Positions 1 to 8,386 of a stretch of DNA of 64,000 bases are shown piece after piece. Under the pieces are notes generated by a model that saw only the letters and a program-made list of their open reading frames with translations, did not search any database and had not been told where the DNA came from. Position numbers and translations under genes: made by a program. How positions within the stretch are numbered: the stretch's first letter is position 1; each line of letters opens with the position of its first letter. This DNA is from Paenalcaligenes hominis_A (GTDB lineage: Bacteria; Pseudomonadota; Gammaproteobacteria; Burkholderiales; Burkholderiaceae_B): the NCBI RefSeq assembly GCF_041359055.1, contig NZ_JBGJKZ010000001.1, forward strand, positions 434,001 to 498,000, given 5' to 3'.

Positions 1-1062
1 AGCTGGATTGCTGACTTTAATAGCTTGCGGTCTGACGACCTCACCCCTCATCTCTATCGTTACGAGCATAACGAGGCGGTGCGCCACGCTTTTCGTGTTG
101 CTAGCGGGCTAGATTCGATGGTCTTAGGCGAGCCTCAAATTTTAGGGCAGATGAAGGATGCTGTACGGGTTGCTAACGAGGCTGGCGCGCTAGGCACGCT
201 GCTACATCAACTATTTCAACGTACGTTTGCCGTAGCCAAAGAGGTACGCACCCAAACAGCTATTGGTGCTCACTCTGTTTCCATGGCGGCTGCTTCAGTG
301 CGTTTAGCACAGCGAGTGTATGGCGATTTATCCCAAACCAATATTCTTTTTATTGGCGCGGGTGAAATGATCGAGCTCTGCGCGGCCCATTTTGCCGCTA
401 CTTCGCCTAAACACATTATGGTGGCAAACCGCACCACAGAGCGCGCAGAAAGCTTAGCTGCACGTTTTGACAATGCACAAACTATGCGTTTAGCCGATTT
501 GCCTGAGCGCATTGCTGACTACGATGTCATTATTTCCTGTACGGCCAGTACCTTGCCCATATTGGGTCTAGGTATGATCGAGCGCGCGATTAAACAGCGC
601 CGTCATCGTCCTATTGTTATGGTCGATTTGGCAGTGCCACGTGATATCGAGCCCGAGGTCGCTCGTCTATCTGATGCCTATTTGTACTCAGTCGATGACT
701 TAGGGCGTATGGTTCAAAAAGCCAGCGATGCGCGCCAAGCTGCCGTGGTACAGGCCGAGACCATTATTGATACACGTGTTCAAAATTTTATGCATTGGCT
801 ACAAAACCGCGAGCTAGTGCCTACTATAGTTAGCCTCCAAGACCGTGCGCAGCAGGTGTCCAATCACGAACTAGATCGAGCCAAGCGCATGTTGGCACGT
901 GGTGAAAATCCCGAGCAGGTGCTCGAGTGGCTTACTCACAGTCTGCAGCAAAAATACTTGCACGGTCCATTAACTCAGTTGCATCATAGCGAAGGCGAGC
1001 AGCGTCAGCAGCTATTGCAATTAGTTCCACATTTGATTCCATCCCAAACACGTAGCCGTTAG
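1..1062 (+). CDS. hemA: Glutamyl-tRNA reductase (5'-truncated by window edge)
   Basis: Reduces glutamyl-tRNA(Glu) to glutamate-1-semialdehyde, the first committed step of the C5 tetrapyrrole (haem) pathway in the cytoplasm. The frame is open from base 1, reading SWIADFNS before the first possible start, so the N-terminus lies outside the window. The visible part has the family stretch HNEAVRHAFRVASGLDSMVL followed by GEPQILGQMKDAV, then the NADPH-binding Rossmann segment (FIGAGEM, about residues 110-116 of the visible part) and a C-terminal helical dimerisation region. It heads the block prfA-prmC-grxD-ubiX, and 79 bp separate it from prfA without an obvious terminator. The identification is secure; only the start is missing. 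Confidence 0.97.
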   Translation, partial: SWIADFNSLRSDDLTPHLYRYEHNEAVRHAFRVASGLDSMVLGEPQILGQMKDAVRVANEAGALGTLLHQLFQRTFAVAKEVRTQTAIGAHSVSMAAASVRLAQRVYGDLSQTNILFIGAGEMIELCAAHFAATSPKHIMVANRTTERAESLAARFDNAQTMRLADLPERIADYDVIISCTASTLPILGLGMIERAIKQRRHRPIVMVDLAVPRDIEPEVARLSDAYLYSVDDLGRMVQKASDARQAAVVQAETIIDTRVQNFMHWLQNRELVPTIVSLQDRAQQVSNHELDRAKRMLARGENPEQVLEWLTHSLQQKYLHGPLTQLHHSEGEQRQQLLQLVPHLIPSQTRSR

Positions 1063-1141
1063 CACTTTTATCATTCTTAATCGACGTTGCTCCTCGAGCC
1101 ACGTCCGGCTATGGTTGTTTAATTTTTATCAAGAATAAATT

Positions 1142-2221
1142 ATGAAAGACACTATGCGAGATCGGTTAGAGCAATTGTCTCACCGATTAATTGAAGTCGA
1201 TGCCATGCTTTCCGAGCCGGAAATTGCTACGGATATGGACAACTTTCGCAAGCTTTCTCGTGAACGAGCTGAGTTAGAGCCGGTGGTAGAGGCCTTTAAG
1301 TCATATGTGGCCACGGAAGGTGACTTGGAAGTTGCCCAAGAAATGATGCGTGACCCCGATATGAAAGAAATGGGCGAAGAAGAATACCAAATCGCCAAAA
1401 CACGCATTGTTGAGATCGAGGACGAGCTCGAATTATTATTGTTACCTAAAGACCCTAATGACGGGCGTAGTGTGTTCTTGGAAATTCGTGCCGGAGCAGG
1501 TGGCGACGAAAGTGCGATTTTTTCTGGTGATTTATTGCGCATGTACACGCGCTATGCTGAACATCAGGGGTGGCGTGTCGAGCTCATGTCGACCAACGCT
1601 TCTGAGATGGGCGGCTACAAAGAGGTCATCGCCCGTATTGATGGGGACGGTGTGTATGGCAAGCTCAAATTTGAGTCGGGCACTCACCGTGTACAACGCG
1701 TACCGGAAACTGAAGCACAGGGCCGAGTGCATACTTCAACCTGCACGGTCGCGATTATGCCCGAAGCCGATGAGGCCGAGGAAATCAACATTAACCCAAG
1801 CGATCTGCGTGTGGACACGTTCCGTGCCAGCGGTGCGGGTGGGCAGCACGTTAATAAAACGGATTCCGCCGTGCGCATTACGCACTTGCCTACTGGGTTG
1901 GTGGTAGAGTGTCAGGATGACCGTTCCCAGCACCGCAACCGTGACAAAGCAATGCAGGTATTAGCGGCGCGTTTAAAAGACCAGCAGTTACGTGAAATGC
2001 AAGCCAAAGAAGCTGAGCAGCGTAAAAGCTTGGTGGGCACGGGTGACCGCTCCGAGCGTATTCGTACCTATAATTACCCCCAAGGACGTATTACGGATCA
2101 TCGCATTAACCTCACTATGCATAAATTAAATTATGTTATGGATGGTGACTTAGACGAGTTAATTAATGCGTTATTAACCGAGCATCAGGCAGAACAGCTG
2201 GCCGCGTTGGCTCACGAATAA
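1142..2221 (+). CDS. prfA: Peptide chain release factor 1
   Basis: Recognises UAA and UAG stop codons and triggers peptidyl-tRNA hydrolysis on the ribosome. At 359 residues it has the normal RF1 length. The GGQ catalytic motif is at residues 233-235 within SGAGGQHVN. The codon-reading tripeptide has the RF1 form P-x-T (PET, residues 188-190) rather than the SPF of RF2. There is no internal frameshift signal, which is also typical of RF1. The ATG at 1142 has only a weak purine stretch upstream. It lies directly before prmC, whose product methylates the glutamine of this GGQ. Confidence 0.98.
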   Translation: MKDTMRDRLEQLSHRLIEVDAMLSEPEIATDMDNFRKLSRERAELEPVVEAFKSYVATEGDLEVAQEMMRDPDMKEMGEEEYQIAKTRIVEIEDELELLLLPKDPNDGRSVFLEIRAGAGGDESAIFSGDLLRMYTRYAEHQGWRVELMSTNASEMGGYKEVIARIDGDGVYGKLKFESGTHRVQRVPETEAQGRVHTSTCTVAIMPEADEAEEININPSDLRVDTFRASGAGGQHVNKTDSAVRITHLPTGLVVECQDDRSQHRNRDKAMQVLAARLKDQQLREMQAKEAEQRKSLVGTGDRSERIRTYNYPQGRITDHRINLTMHKLNYVMDGDLDELINALLTEHQAEQLAALAHE

Positions 2222-2236
2222 GTAGGTGTGCAGACT

Positions 2237-3049
2237 ATGCTGACGCTGAAGGTAGCTTTTACACAAAGTCAGCTACCCCGTTTAGAACAGAAAATGTTGT
2301 GGGAACATGTGCTAGGGGTAACTCGTTCCTGGCTCATTGCGCATGATACCGATCCTTTGTCCCCTGATGCTGTGCAACGTTATTTGGCGCTAGAGCAACG
2401 TCGCCTACACGGTGAGCCAATGGCTTATATTTTAGGTAAGCGCGAGTTCATGGCATACGAATTCATCGTTAGCCCTGCGGTGCTTATACCTCGGCCCGAA
2501 ACCGAACTCTTGGTCGAGCATGCGCTTGAGCAGATTAAAGGCAAGCCATCAGTACGTGTGCTGGACTTAGGAACGGGCAGTGGTGCTGTGGCGATTTCTA
2601 TTGCTTTGGCTAGGCCTGATGCCGTGGTGGTGGCGACTGACTTTAGCCCAGAGGCTTTAGCTATTGCTCAACAAAATGCCCACAATTTATATGCCAAAGT
2701 CGAGTTTTTGCAAGGGAGTTGGTACGATGCAGTAGTAGGGCAGGCACCCTTTGATATTATTGTGTCCAACCCCCCTTATATTGCAGACAGTGACCCCCAC
2801 TTAGAACAAGGCGATCTACGTTTTGAGCCCATTACAGCGTTGCGAGCCAAGCAAAATGGCTTAGCTGATATCCGCGCTATTATTCATGGGGCGCGTCCTT
2901 ATTTAACCGAAGCGGGCTCTATATGGATAGAGCATGGCTGGGATCAGGCCGTGCTGGTGCGTAACCTGTTCGCACAGGCCGACTTTAGTCAGCCGACCAG
3001 TATTTTTGATTTAGCCGGTATTCCTCGTGTCACCGGCGCTTACTCCTGA
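2237..3049 (+). CDS. prmC: Release factor glutamine methyltransferase PrmC
   Basis: S-adenosylmethionine-dependent N5-glutamine methyltransferase that modifies the GGQ glutamine of release factors. A glycine-rich SAM motif (VLDLGTGSGAVA) is followed by the NPPY substrate-glutamine motif in IVSNPPYIADSDPHL. I place the start at ATG 2237. A GTG nine bases earlier (2228) is in frame, but the AGG at 2224-2226 lies too close to it and suits the ATG better. The gene follows prfA by 15 bp and is followed by grxD after 8 bp, so it is translated from one operon with its substrate. Confidence 0.96.
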   Translation: MLTLKVAFTQSQLPRLEQKMLWEHVLGVTRSWLIAHDTDPLSPDAVQRYLALEQRRLHGEPMAYILGKREFMAYEFIVSPAVLIPRPETELLVEHALEQIKGKPSVRVLDLGTGSGAVAISIALARPDAVVVATDFSPEALAIAQQNAHNLYAKVEFLQGSWYDAVVGQAPFDIIVSNPPYIADSDPHLEQGDLRFEPITALRAKQNGLADIRAIIHGARPYLTEAGSIWIEHGWDQAVLVRNLFAQADFSQPTSIFDLAGIPRVTGAYS

Positions 3050-3057
3050 GGAACATT

Positions 3058-3387
3058 ATGAGTGAAGTCCAAGATTTTATCCGTGAAACCGTCACTGAGC
3101 ACCCTGTAGTATTATTTATGAAGGGTACTGCCCAAATGCCTCAGTGTGGTTTTTCCGCTCGTGCTATTCAAATCCTACGTGCGGTTGGGTTAACCCAAGT
3201 TGTTACCATCAACGTGCTTGATGACGATGAGGTGCGCGAAGGCATTAAGCAGTACTCCAGCTGGCCAACCATTCCTCAGCTCTATGTCAAATCCGAGTTT
3301 GTGGGTGGTTCTGATATCATGACCGAGATGTTTGAAAGCGGCGAGCTAGAAACGCTATTGCGTGAACATGGTCTTATTGATGCCTAA
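3058..3387 (+). CDS. grxD: Monothiol glutaredoxin Grx4 type
   Basis: Small CGFS-type monothiol glutaredoxin of 109 residues. The active site C30-G-F-S33 sits in MPQCGFSARA, and the glutathione-binding elements WPTIPQLY and GGSDI follow. The family binds a glutathione-ligated [2Fe-2S] cluster and hands it to iron-sulfur targets in the cytosol. A clear ribosome site (GAGGAA) precedes ATG 3058. The 3' end overlaps ubiX by 8 bases, which suggests translational coupling. Confidence 0.97.
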   Translation: MSEVQDFIRETVTEHPVVLFMKGTAQMPQCGFSARAIQILRAVGLTQVVTINVLDDDEVREGIKQYSSWPTIPQLYVKSEFVGGSDIMTEMFESGELETLLREHGLIDA

Positions 3388-3952
3388 TCCCAAGAAACGG
3401 ATTGTGGTGGCAATAACGGGCGCTACAGGCGCCCTTTATGCCATTCGTACACTGCACCTGTTAAAGCAGGTGCCCAATGTGGAAACGCATTTAATCGTTT
3501 CACCCGCTGGGTTACTGAATTTACAGCACGAGCTAGCGATGCAGCGAGCTGACTTAGTTAAGTTGGCAGACGTGGTGCATAACTTTAAAGACATAGGCGC
3601 TACAGTAGCCAGTGGAAGCTTTAAAACCGATGGCATGATTATTGTGCCTTGTTCTATGCGCACGCTAGCCGCCGTCGCACATGGTTTGGCTGATAATCTT
3701 ATTACCCGTGCTGCAGACGTTGTGCTCAAAGAGCGGCGACGTTTAGTGATGGTGGTACGTGAAACACCGTTTAACTTAGCTCATTTGCGCAATATGACAG
3801 CGGTTACAGAAATGGGCGCGGTTGTTTTTCCCCCGCTACCTGCTTTTTATTTCCAGCCTCAAACTATTACCGAGCTAGTCGATCACAGCGTAGTACGCAT
3901 GCTTGAGCACCTTGGTTTAGAACTCGAGGGGCCAGCTTGGGCCGGCTTATAG
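3380..3952 (+). CDS. ubiX: Flavin prenyltransferase UbiX
   Basis: Makes prenylated FMN, the cofactor of the UbiD decarboxylase of ubiquinone synthesis. The N-terminal nucleotide-binding motif is AITGATGALYAIR, and the family segments GSFKTDGMIIVPCSMRTLA and VVRETPFNLAHLRNM are present. The frame is open from GTG 3362, but ATG 3380, which overlaps the grxD stop by 8 bases, gives the usual family N-terminus (MPNPKKRIVVAITG). The product is 190 residues. It is the last gene of the hemA-prfA-prmC-grxD-ubiX block. Confidence 0.96.
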   Translation: MPNPKKRIVVAITGATGALYAIRTLHLLKQVPNVETHLIVSPAGLLNLQHELAMQRADLVKLADVVHNFKDIGATVASGSFKTDGMIIVPCSMRTLAAVAHGLADNLITRAADVVLKERRRLVMVVRETPFNLAHLRNMTAVTEMGAVVFPPLPAFYFQPQTITELVDHSVVRMLEHLGLELEGPAWAGL

Positions 3953-3992
3953 CCCGTAATAAAACGAATAGATTTAATAAAGGAGCAAAATA

Positions 3993-4682
3993 ATGAGTTA
4001 TGTAACAATTACCACTGCAGATGGCCAAAAGATGAAAGCCTTCGAGGTGTTAGCTCAAGACAAAAACGCACCAGGTTTGATCTTAATTCAAGAGATCTTT
4101 GGTGTGAACTCCTCCATGCGCCAGTTAGCAAAAGACTGGGCCGCCTTGGGCTTTAATGTGTGGTGTCCTGACTTGTTTTTTCGCTCCGAGCCGGGCTTAG
4201 AGCTTGATCCCACTAATAATGCACAGTTTCAGTTAGGTGTAGAGCTGATGCAGGAAATGGATACAGACACTACTCTATCTGACCTAGAAAGCGCACGAGC
4301 TCAGCTTGCTAAAAAGCTAGGTCATGAGCAAATCGTAAGCGTGGGGTATTGTATGGGCGGTCGTCTGGTGGTGTTGTTTGCCAATCATAGTCCAATTAAA
4401 GCTGCCGTTAGTTACTATGGGGTTAGCTTAGAAAAAACTTTGCCCACCATTCAATCCAATGCTGCACCCACACTATTGCACATTGCAGAGTTAGATAGCT
4501 ATGTGCCTGCCGAAGTACGTAGTGTGATCGAAGCCGATGTAGCACAACGTGCGGGTTGGGAGTCCTATGTTTACCCCGATGCCGATCATGCGTTTGCACG
4601 GCCTAATGGTGCTCATTATCAGGCTGAGGCCGATCAATTAGCGCTAGAGCGCTCTGCAAGCTTTATTAAAAAACACGTGTAA
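3993..4682 (+). CDS. Dienelactone hydrolase family protein
   Basis: Alpha/beta hydrolase of 229 residues. The dienelactone hydrolase catalytic set is visible: Glu34 (QEIFGVN), nucleophile Cys120 (GYCMGGR), Asp168 and His199 (DADHAF). This matches the family signature of E, C, D and H with nearly the same spacing as the characterised enzyme. Such enzymes open dienelactones in chlorocatechol degradation, but many paralogues act on other esters, and no catechol genes lie beside this one. AAGGAG precedes ATG 3993. It is followed by a strong terminator shared with the converging HAD gene. Substrate unknown. Confidence 0.9.
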   Translation: MSYVTITTADGQKMKAFEVLAQDKNAPGLILIQEIFGVNSSMRQLAKDWAALGFNVWCPDLFFRSEPGLELDPTNNAQFQLGVELMQEMDTDTTLSDLESARAQLAKKLGHEQIVSVGYCMGGRLVVLFANHSPIKAAVSYYGVSLEKTLPTIQSNAAPTLLHIAELDSYVPAEVRSVIEADVAQRAGWESYVYPDADHAFARPNGAHYQAEADQLALERSASFIKKHV

Positions 4683-4711
4683 ATCGGTTCATATTCTTGT
4701 CTTAAAATTTT

Positions 4712-4736
4712 AACGCGCCATGCAGGCGCGTTTTTT
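4712..4736 (+). terminator. Intrinsic terminator between converging genes
   Basis: Stem CGCGCC (4714-4719) pairs with GGCGCG (4725-4730), extended by two A-T pairs, with loop ATGCA and a run of six T after it. An A-rich stretch upstream makes it usable for the opposing gene as well. Confidence 0.85.
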
Positions 4737-4768
4737 ATGCGTTTATACATCAGGTCGCTAGGGCAAAG

Positions 4769-5461
4769 TTAACCGAAAGGGTAGCGTTGCCCCAATTCTT
4801 TAATTGAGCTGACGCGTAAGTCGATATAAGGGGCCCGTCCCGCATAGGTGGAAGAAAAGGGAGTGCCAGGGTGAGCAAAATGCACAGTACGGATCCCTAA
4901 TTGATGCGCTACTTTAAGGTTGCGCAAGGTATCATCCACAAAAATAACATGGTGAGCGGGTACGTTTAATCGACTTAGAAGCTGTTGCATGAGGCGTCTG
5001 GATGGCTTGGGGTGACAGCGCTGCTGTAAAAACATGTCCTCTATGGAAAAGACACGTTCAAACAGAGGCTGAATACCTAGCTCGTTTAATACGCGGTGAG
5101 CATAGTTGGCTGGTGCATTGGTACAAAGCACTTTGCGCCCCGGTAAACGCTGTAAATGACGCTTTAAACCAGACTCGCATAGCACTTGATCCACCACATC
5201 AAAGTCATGGCTTAAATGCAAAAATTGTTCAGGGCAGATACCGTGATGTTTGATGAGACCAATAAGTGTCGCACCATAACGCTGCCAGTAGTCATGACGT
5301 AACTGATTTGCGTGGGCAACAGGAATGGTTAAGAGTTGAGCGATGCTTTGGGTCATCAACCCGTCAATGGCGGGAAATAGGCTTGCTGATGCGTTATGCA
5401 GTGTATTGTCTAAATCAAACAGCCAAACAGGGGTTGGCTGTTTGCTTGTAGCTGAGCTCAT
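4769..5461 (-). CDS. HAD-superfamily pyrimidine 5'-nucleotidase-like hydrolase
   Basis: Haloacid-dehalogenase-fold phosphatase of 230 residues. Motif I is WLFDLDNTLHNA with the nucleophile and acid Asp pair. Motif III/IV residues are in HVIFVDDTLRNLKVAHQLG. The N-terminal cap sequence (FPAIDGLM...) resembles the pyrimidine 5'-nucleotidase (SDT1/PHM8-like) group, which dephosphorylates nucleoside monophosphates. It lies 5 bp downstream of argB on the same strand, an association often seen in Burkholderiales but with no known metabolic link. Substrate is inferred from family only. Confidence 0.85.
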   Translation of the reverse strand: MSSATSKQPTPVWLFDLDNTLHNASASLFPAIDGLMTQSIAQLLTIPVAHANQLRHDYWQRYGATLIGLIKHHGICPEQFLHLSHDFDVVDQVLCESGLKRHLQRLPGRKVLCTNAPANYAHRVLNELGIQPLFERVFSIEDMFLQQRCHPKPSRRLMQQLLSRLNVPAHHVIFVDDTLRNLKVAHQLGIRTVHFAHPGTPFSSTYAGRAPYIDLRVSSIKELGQRYPFG

Positions 5462-5466
5462 GCGTA

Positions 5467-6366
5467 TTAATGAGAGCGAATCATAGTGCCTACACCTTTG
5501 TCGGTGAGGATTTCTAGCAATAAGCTATGAGGTACGCGCCCATCAATAACGTGAACGGAATTAACGCCATGGCGTGCCGCCTCTAGGGCTGAAGAAATTT
5601 TGGGTAGCATACCACCTGAAATTGTGCCGTCCTTAAAGAGCTCATCGATGGTTTGAGCAGAAAGCTGACGCAAAAGCTGACCATTTTTATCAAGCACACC
5701 GGGTGTATTTGTAAGCATAATCAGCTTTTCTGCGCCTAAGACTTCGGCTAGTTTGCCTGCGACTACGTCGGCATTGATATTATAAGAACGCCCGTCTTCA
5801 CCAAAGCCAATAGAAGAAATAACTGGAATGAACTCGTCGTCTTGTAAGGCTTTAACTACTGCTGGCTCAACCCGTGTAATTTCCCCCACAAAACCAATAT
5901 CTAAGAGATTTTCAGGGTTGTTTTCGTCCGGTAGGAATTTCTTTTTGGTTTGAATTAATTGACCGTCTTTGCCGGTGAGACCAACGGCTTTACCGCCTGC
6001 TTCGTTGATCATCATGACGATGTCTTGTTGGACTTGACCGCCTAGCACCCACTCAACCACTTCCATGGTTTCAGCATCCGTTACACGCATACCTTGGATA
6101 AACGTGCCTTCTTTGCCCACACGGCGTAAGGCATCGTTGATTTGGGGGCCACCACCATGAACCACCACGGGTTTTAAGCCTACCAGCTTTAGCAAGACCA
6201 CATCGTGAGCAAAACTGCGTTGCAGATGCTCTTCGGTCATGGCGTTGCCGCCGTACTTAACCACCACGGTTTTACCATGGAAGCGACGAATGTAAGGAAG
6301 GGCTTCGGAAAGCACGTCGGCTTTTACGGTGGGGGAGTAGCTAGGTTGGTCGGCGTTTTGTGTCAT
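5467..6366 (-). CDS. argB: Acetylglutamate kinase
   Basis: Phosphorylates N-acetyl-L-glutamate, the second step of arginine synthesis. The amino-acid-kinase motifs are clear: VVVKYGGNAM near the N-terminus, VVVHGGGPQIN, and a C-terminal GGMLPKI segment. I choose ATG 6366 (MTQNADQ). A TTG at 6390 would add eight residues but has no better ribosome site. About 299 residues is normal for the family. A terminator separates it from the lipoprotein gene upstream, so it should have its own promoter in the short gap. Confidence 0.96.
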   Translation of the reverse strand: MTQNADQPSYSPTVKADVLSEALPYIRRFHGKTVVVKYGGNAMTEEHLQRSFAHDVVLLKLVGLKPVVVHGGGPQINDALRRVGKEGTFIQGMRVTDAETMEVVEWVLGGQVQQDIVMMINEAGGKAVGLTGKDGQLIQTKKKFLPDENNPENLLDIGFVGEITRVEPAVVKALQDDEFIPVISSIGFGEDGRSYNINADVVAGKLAEVLGAEKLIMLTNTPGVLDKNGQLLRQLSAQTIDELFKDGTISGGMLPKISSALEAARHGVNSVHVIDGRVPHSLLLEILTDKGVGTMIRSH

Positions 6367-6395
6367 GGCGATTTGGGGTGCTATAAACAAATAAT

Positions 6396-6422
6396 AAAAA
6401 ATCCGGAGGCCTTAGCCTCCGG
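6396..6422 (-). terminator. Intrinsic terminator after the TlpA-like gene
   Basis: Perfect 8-bp stem CCGGAGGC (6403-6410) with GCCTCCGG (6415-6422), four-base loop, followed on the minus strand by a run of T (complement of 6396-6401). It ends the transcript coming from gmhA/dolP/TlpA-like and insulates argB. Confidence 0.9.
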
Positions 6423-6449
6423 AATGTGTAGGTGTTGCTGCCCTTGAGT

Positions 6450-6938
6450 TTAGCCGGCTAACGCTTTTTCAAGGGTTTGGATAAAAGCGGTTTTGTCGTA
6501 ATTGCCTAAGTAGCGTTTTACCACACGGCCTTTTTTATCAATTAAAAAAGCGGTGGGTGTCATGCGGATGTCTCCGAAAGCCTGCGAGATGGCACCGTCT
6601 TTATCGCTGACCACGGTAAAAGGTAACTGACGAGCTTCGGTAAAGTTACGCACGTACTCGATGGGGTCGTGCTTCATCGCTACAGCAATAATATCAAAAC
6701 CTTTATCGTGATACTGATTATAGTATTCGATATTGTCTGGCATTTGTGCCACACATGTTGTGCAATCGGTTGCCCAAAATTTTACCAGTGTTACTTTACC
6801 TTGCAGAGCATCTGAAGTGATGCTGTCGCCATTTAGCGACTGACCGCTGAACTCTGGCGCTTGGGCAGAAGATAAAGCGTCGTTACAGGCAGATAGGCTT
6901 AGGCCCAATAAAACAATAAAAAGAAAGCGAAAGATCAT
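6450..6938 (-). CDS. TlpA-family thiol-disulfide lipoprotein
   Basis: Periplasmic thioredoxin-fold protein of 162 residues. The N-terminus MIFRFLFIVLLGLSLSAC is a lipoprotein signal with lipobox cysteine at residue 18. A redox motif C59-T-T-C62 lies in FWATDCTTCVAQMP, and the cis-proline region reads MTPTAFLI. The TlpA/ResA family reduces or exchanges disulfides in exported proteins, for example in cytochrome maturation. The frame is open much further upstream, into the preceding gene, but only ATG 6938 places the signal peptide correctly. It is the last gene of the gmhA-dolP-TlpA run and is followed by a terminator. Partner unknown. Confidence 0.9.
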   Translation of the reverse strand: MIFRFLFIVLLGLSLSACNDALSSAQAPEFSGQSLNGDSITSDALQGKVTLVKFWATDCTTCVAQMPDNIEYYNQYHDKGFDIIAVAMKHDPIEYVRNFTEARQLPFTVVSDKDGAISQAFGDIRMTPTAFLIDKKGRVVKRYLGNYDKTAFIQTLEKALAG

Positions 6939-6939
6939 G

Positions 6940-7659
6940 TTAGTTAATGGTGAATACCTCAGGCTCGTTCGATGTCGTGCTGGGGCTCGGTGTACTGGAC
7001 TCTGACGTAGCAGAGGGATTTGCTTCATTGGCTGATTGAGGAAGCAATACTCGTTCGGCACTGACATACTCAAAAAGTTTCACAACTTGTGTAACACCAC
7101 TGACGGTGGAGGCTGCTTTGGCGGCGCGTTCGCCTTCAGCTTTTGTGACGCGCCCTTGGAGATACACTACGCCACGTTCTGTGCTAACCGTAATTGTACG
7201 ACTAGGGACGTCTTTGGCGTTAATCAGGGCTGTAGTGGCTTTGGTTGTAATCCAACTGTCATTGGTGCGCACGCTAAGCTCGGTGGCAGGGCCTATTCGT
7301 AATCGATTGATTACCTCTTTGACGCTATCGATTTTTTTAACTGCGGCCTCGATTTTCTGACTGTCATCAGCAGTAGGTACATCGCCTAAAAGCAAAAGTT
7401 GCCCACCATAGGAAGAACCGTTGACCCGACCAGGGCGATCGCCAAGAATTTGATTGGCCTCGACACTGACTTTGACACCGATGGTTTTGTCGTCTACTTG
7501 TTCGCCGGCAGTGCGTCTATCAGTGGCAACCACTGCCGTAGTTGCCGCAGCCCCACCTAATACTAGTGGAGCGCAAGCGCTAAGCTGTACAACTACAACA
7601 GTAAGAGCGGTGAGCTGAGTTATATAACGAAATGAGCGTGGAAGAGCATTTAAAAACAC
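6940..7659 (-). CDS. dolP: BON-domain outer-membrane lipoprotein, DolP (YraP)-like
   Basis: 239-residue lipoprotein with a lipobox cysteine at residue 29 (LSAC), followed by two BON domains at roughly residues 50-115 and 125-190. It ends in a Ser/Thr/Pro-rich tail. DolP in E. coli protects outer-membrane integrity. The start is GTG 7659, sharing one base with the stop codon of the gmhA-like gene (TAGTG) and preceded by GGAGA. The order yraN, SIS protein, BON lipoprotein, with rsmI beside them, matches the E. coli rsmI-lpoA-yraN-diaA-dolP cluster except that lpoA is absent. Confidence 0.9.
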   Translation of the reverse strand: MFLNALPRSFRYITQLTALTVVVVQLSACAPLVLGGAAATTAVVATDRRTAGEQVDDKTIGVKVSVEANQILGDRPGRVNGSSYGGQLLLLGDVPTADDSQKIEAAVKKIDSVKEVINRLRIGPATELSVRTNDSWITTKATTALINAKDVPSRTITVSTERGVVYLQGRVTKAEGERAAKAASTVSGVTQVVKLFEYVSAERVLLPQSANEANPSATSESSTPSPSTTSNEPEVFTIN

Positions 7660-8249
7660 TAGGGTTCTCCAAGCAGTAAGGCATCGATGCCATCACATAA
7701 AGCGTGTAACAGTACAATATGGACCTCTTGAATACGCATGGTACGAGAATGAGGCACGCACAGATGAATGTCAGTATCAGCTAGCATTTCACCAATTTGA
7801 CCACCGCCTTTGCCGGTTAAGGCGATGACAACCATGTCACGTTCGTGAGCAACTTGAATGGCACGAATAACGTTGGCGGAGTTGCCGCTGGTGCTAATTG
7901 CCACCAGAATATCACCGGTTTGACCTAGCGCTGCAACCTGACGTTCGAACACCGCATCAAAACCATAGTCATTGCCTACTGCCGTTAGGATGGAGGTATC
8001 TGTATTTAAGGCGATTCCAGCTAAAGGCAAGCGATCACGCTCAAAACGTCCAACCAGCTCAGCAATAAAGTGCTGAGCATCGGCTGCGGAGCCGCCATTA
8101 CCACAAGCGAGAACCTTGCCGTTATTGGCTACAGTAGCGAATAAAAGCTCTACTGCAGCGGCTAAGGGTTCGGCAAGCTCTACCGCACTAGTTTGAAGCG
8201 TGGCAGCAGAGTCGTGAAAGTGCGAATGCATTAAAGCTGTTAAGTCCAT
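7659..8249 (-). CDS. gmhA: SIS-domain phosphoheptose isomerase, GmhA/DiaA family
   Basis: 196-residue SIS-fold protein. The position next to yraN and dolP is that of diaA (a DnaA-binding initiator protein), but the residues favour GmhA, which isomerises sedoheptulose-7-phosphate for LPS heptose. The four metal or catalytic residues known in E. coli GmhA are all in place: His60 and Glu64 (DAQHFIAEL), Gln174 and His182 (QEVHIVLLH). E. coli DiaA, as I recall its sequence, lacks some of these. rfaE2, another heptose gene, is at 48 kb. A dual or DiaA-like role cannot be excluded. Confidence 0.85.
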   Translation of the reverse strand: MDLTALMHSHFHDSAATLQTSAVELAEPLAAAVELLFATVANNGKVLACGNGGSAADAQHFIAELVGRFERDRLPLAGIALNTDTSILTAVGNDYGFDAVFERQVAALGQTGDILVAISTSGNSANVIRAIQVAHERDMVVIALTGKGGGQIGEMLADTDIHLCVPHSRTMRIQEVHIVLLHALCDGIDALLLGEP

Positions 8250-8386
8250 GGTTAATTATGGCATGTAGTAAAAAGTAATAGGGTGCTCGATATAGCTGGT
8301 CGCAAGAATTTCATTTGGTAAAAAGGCGATGCTAAAAACACTACGTTTAGTCGTATTGTAATGAATAACGGCGCGAAGGTGGAATG

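Noticed and set aside
1063..1141. Possible terminator between hemA and prfA
   Set aside because: Only a 5-bp GACGT/ACGTC pairing with a wide loop and no adjacent T-run.
1407..1907. 166-residue open frame on the plus strand inside prfA
   Set aside because: It overlaps prfA in another frame and has no family features; prfA is complete and well conserved.
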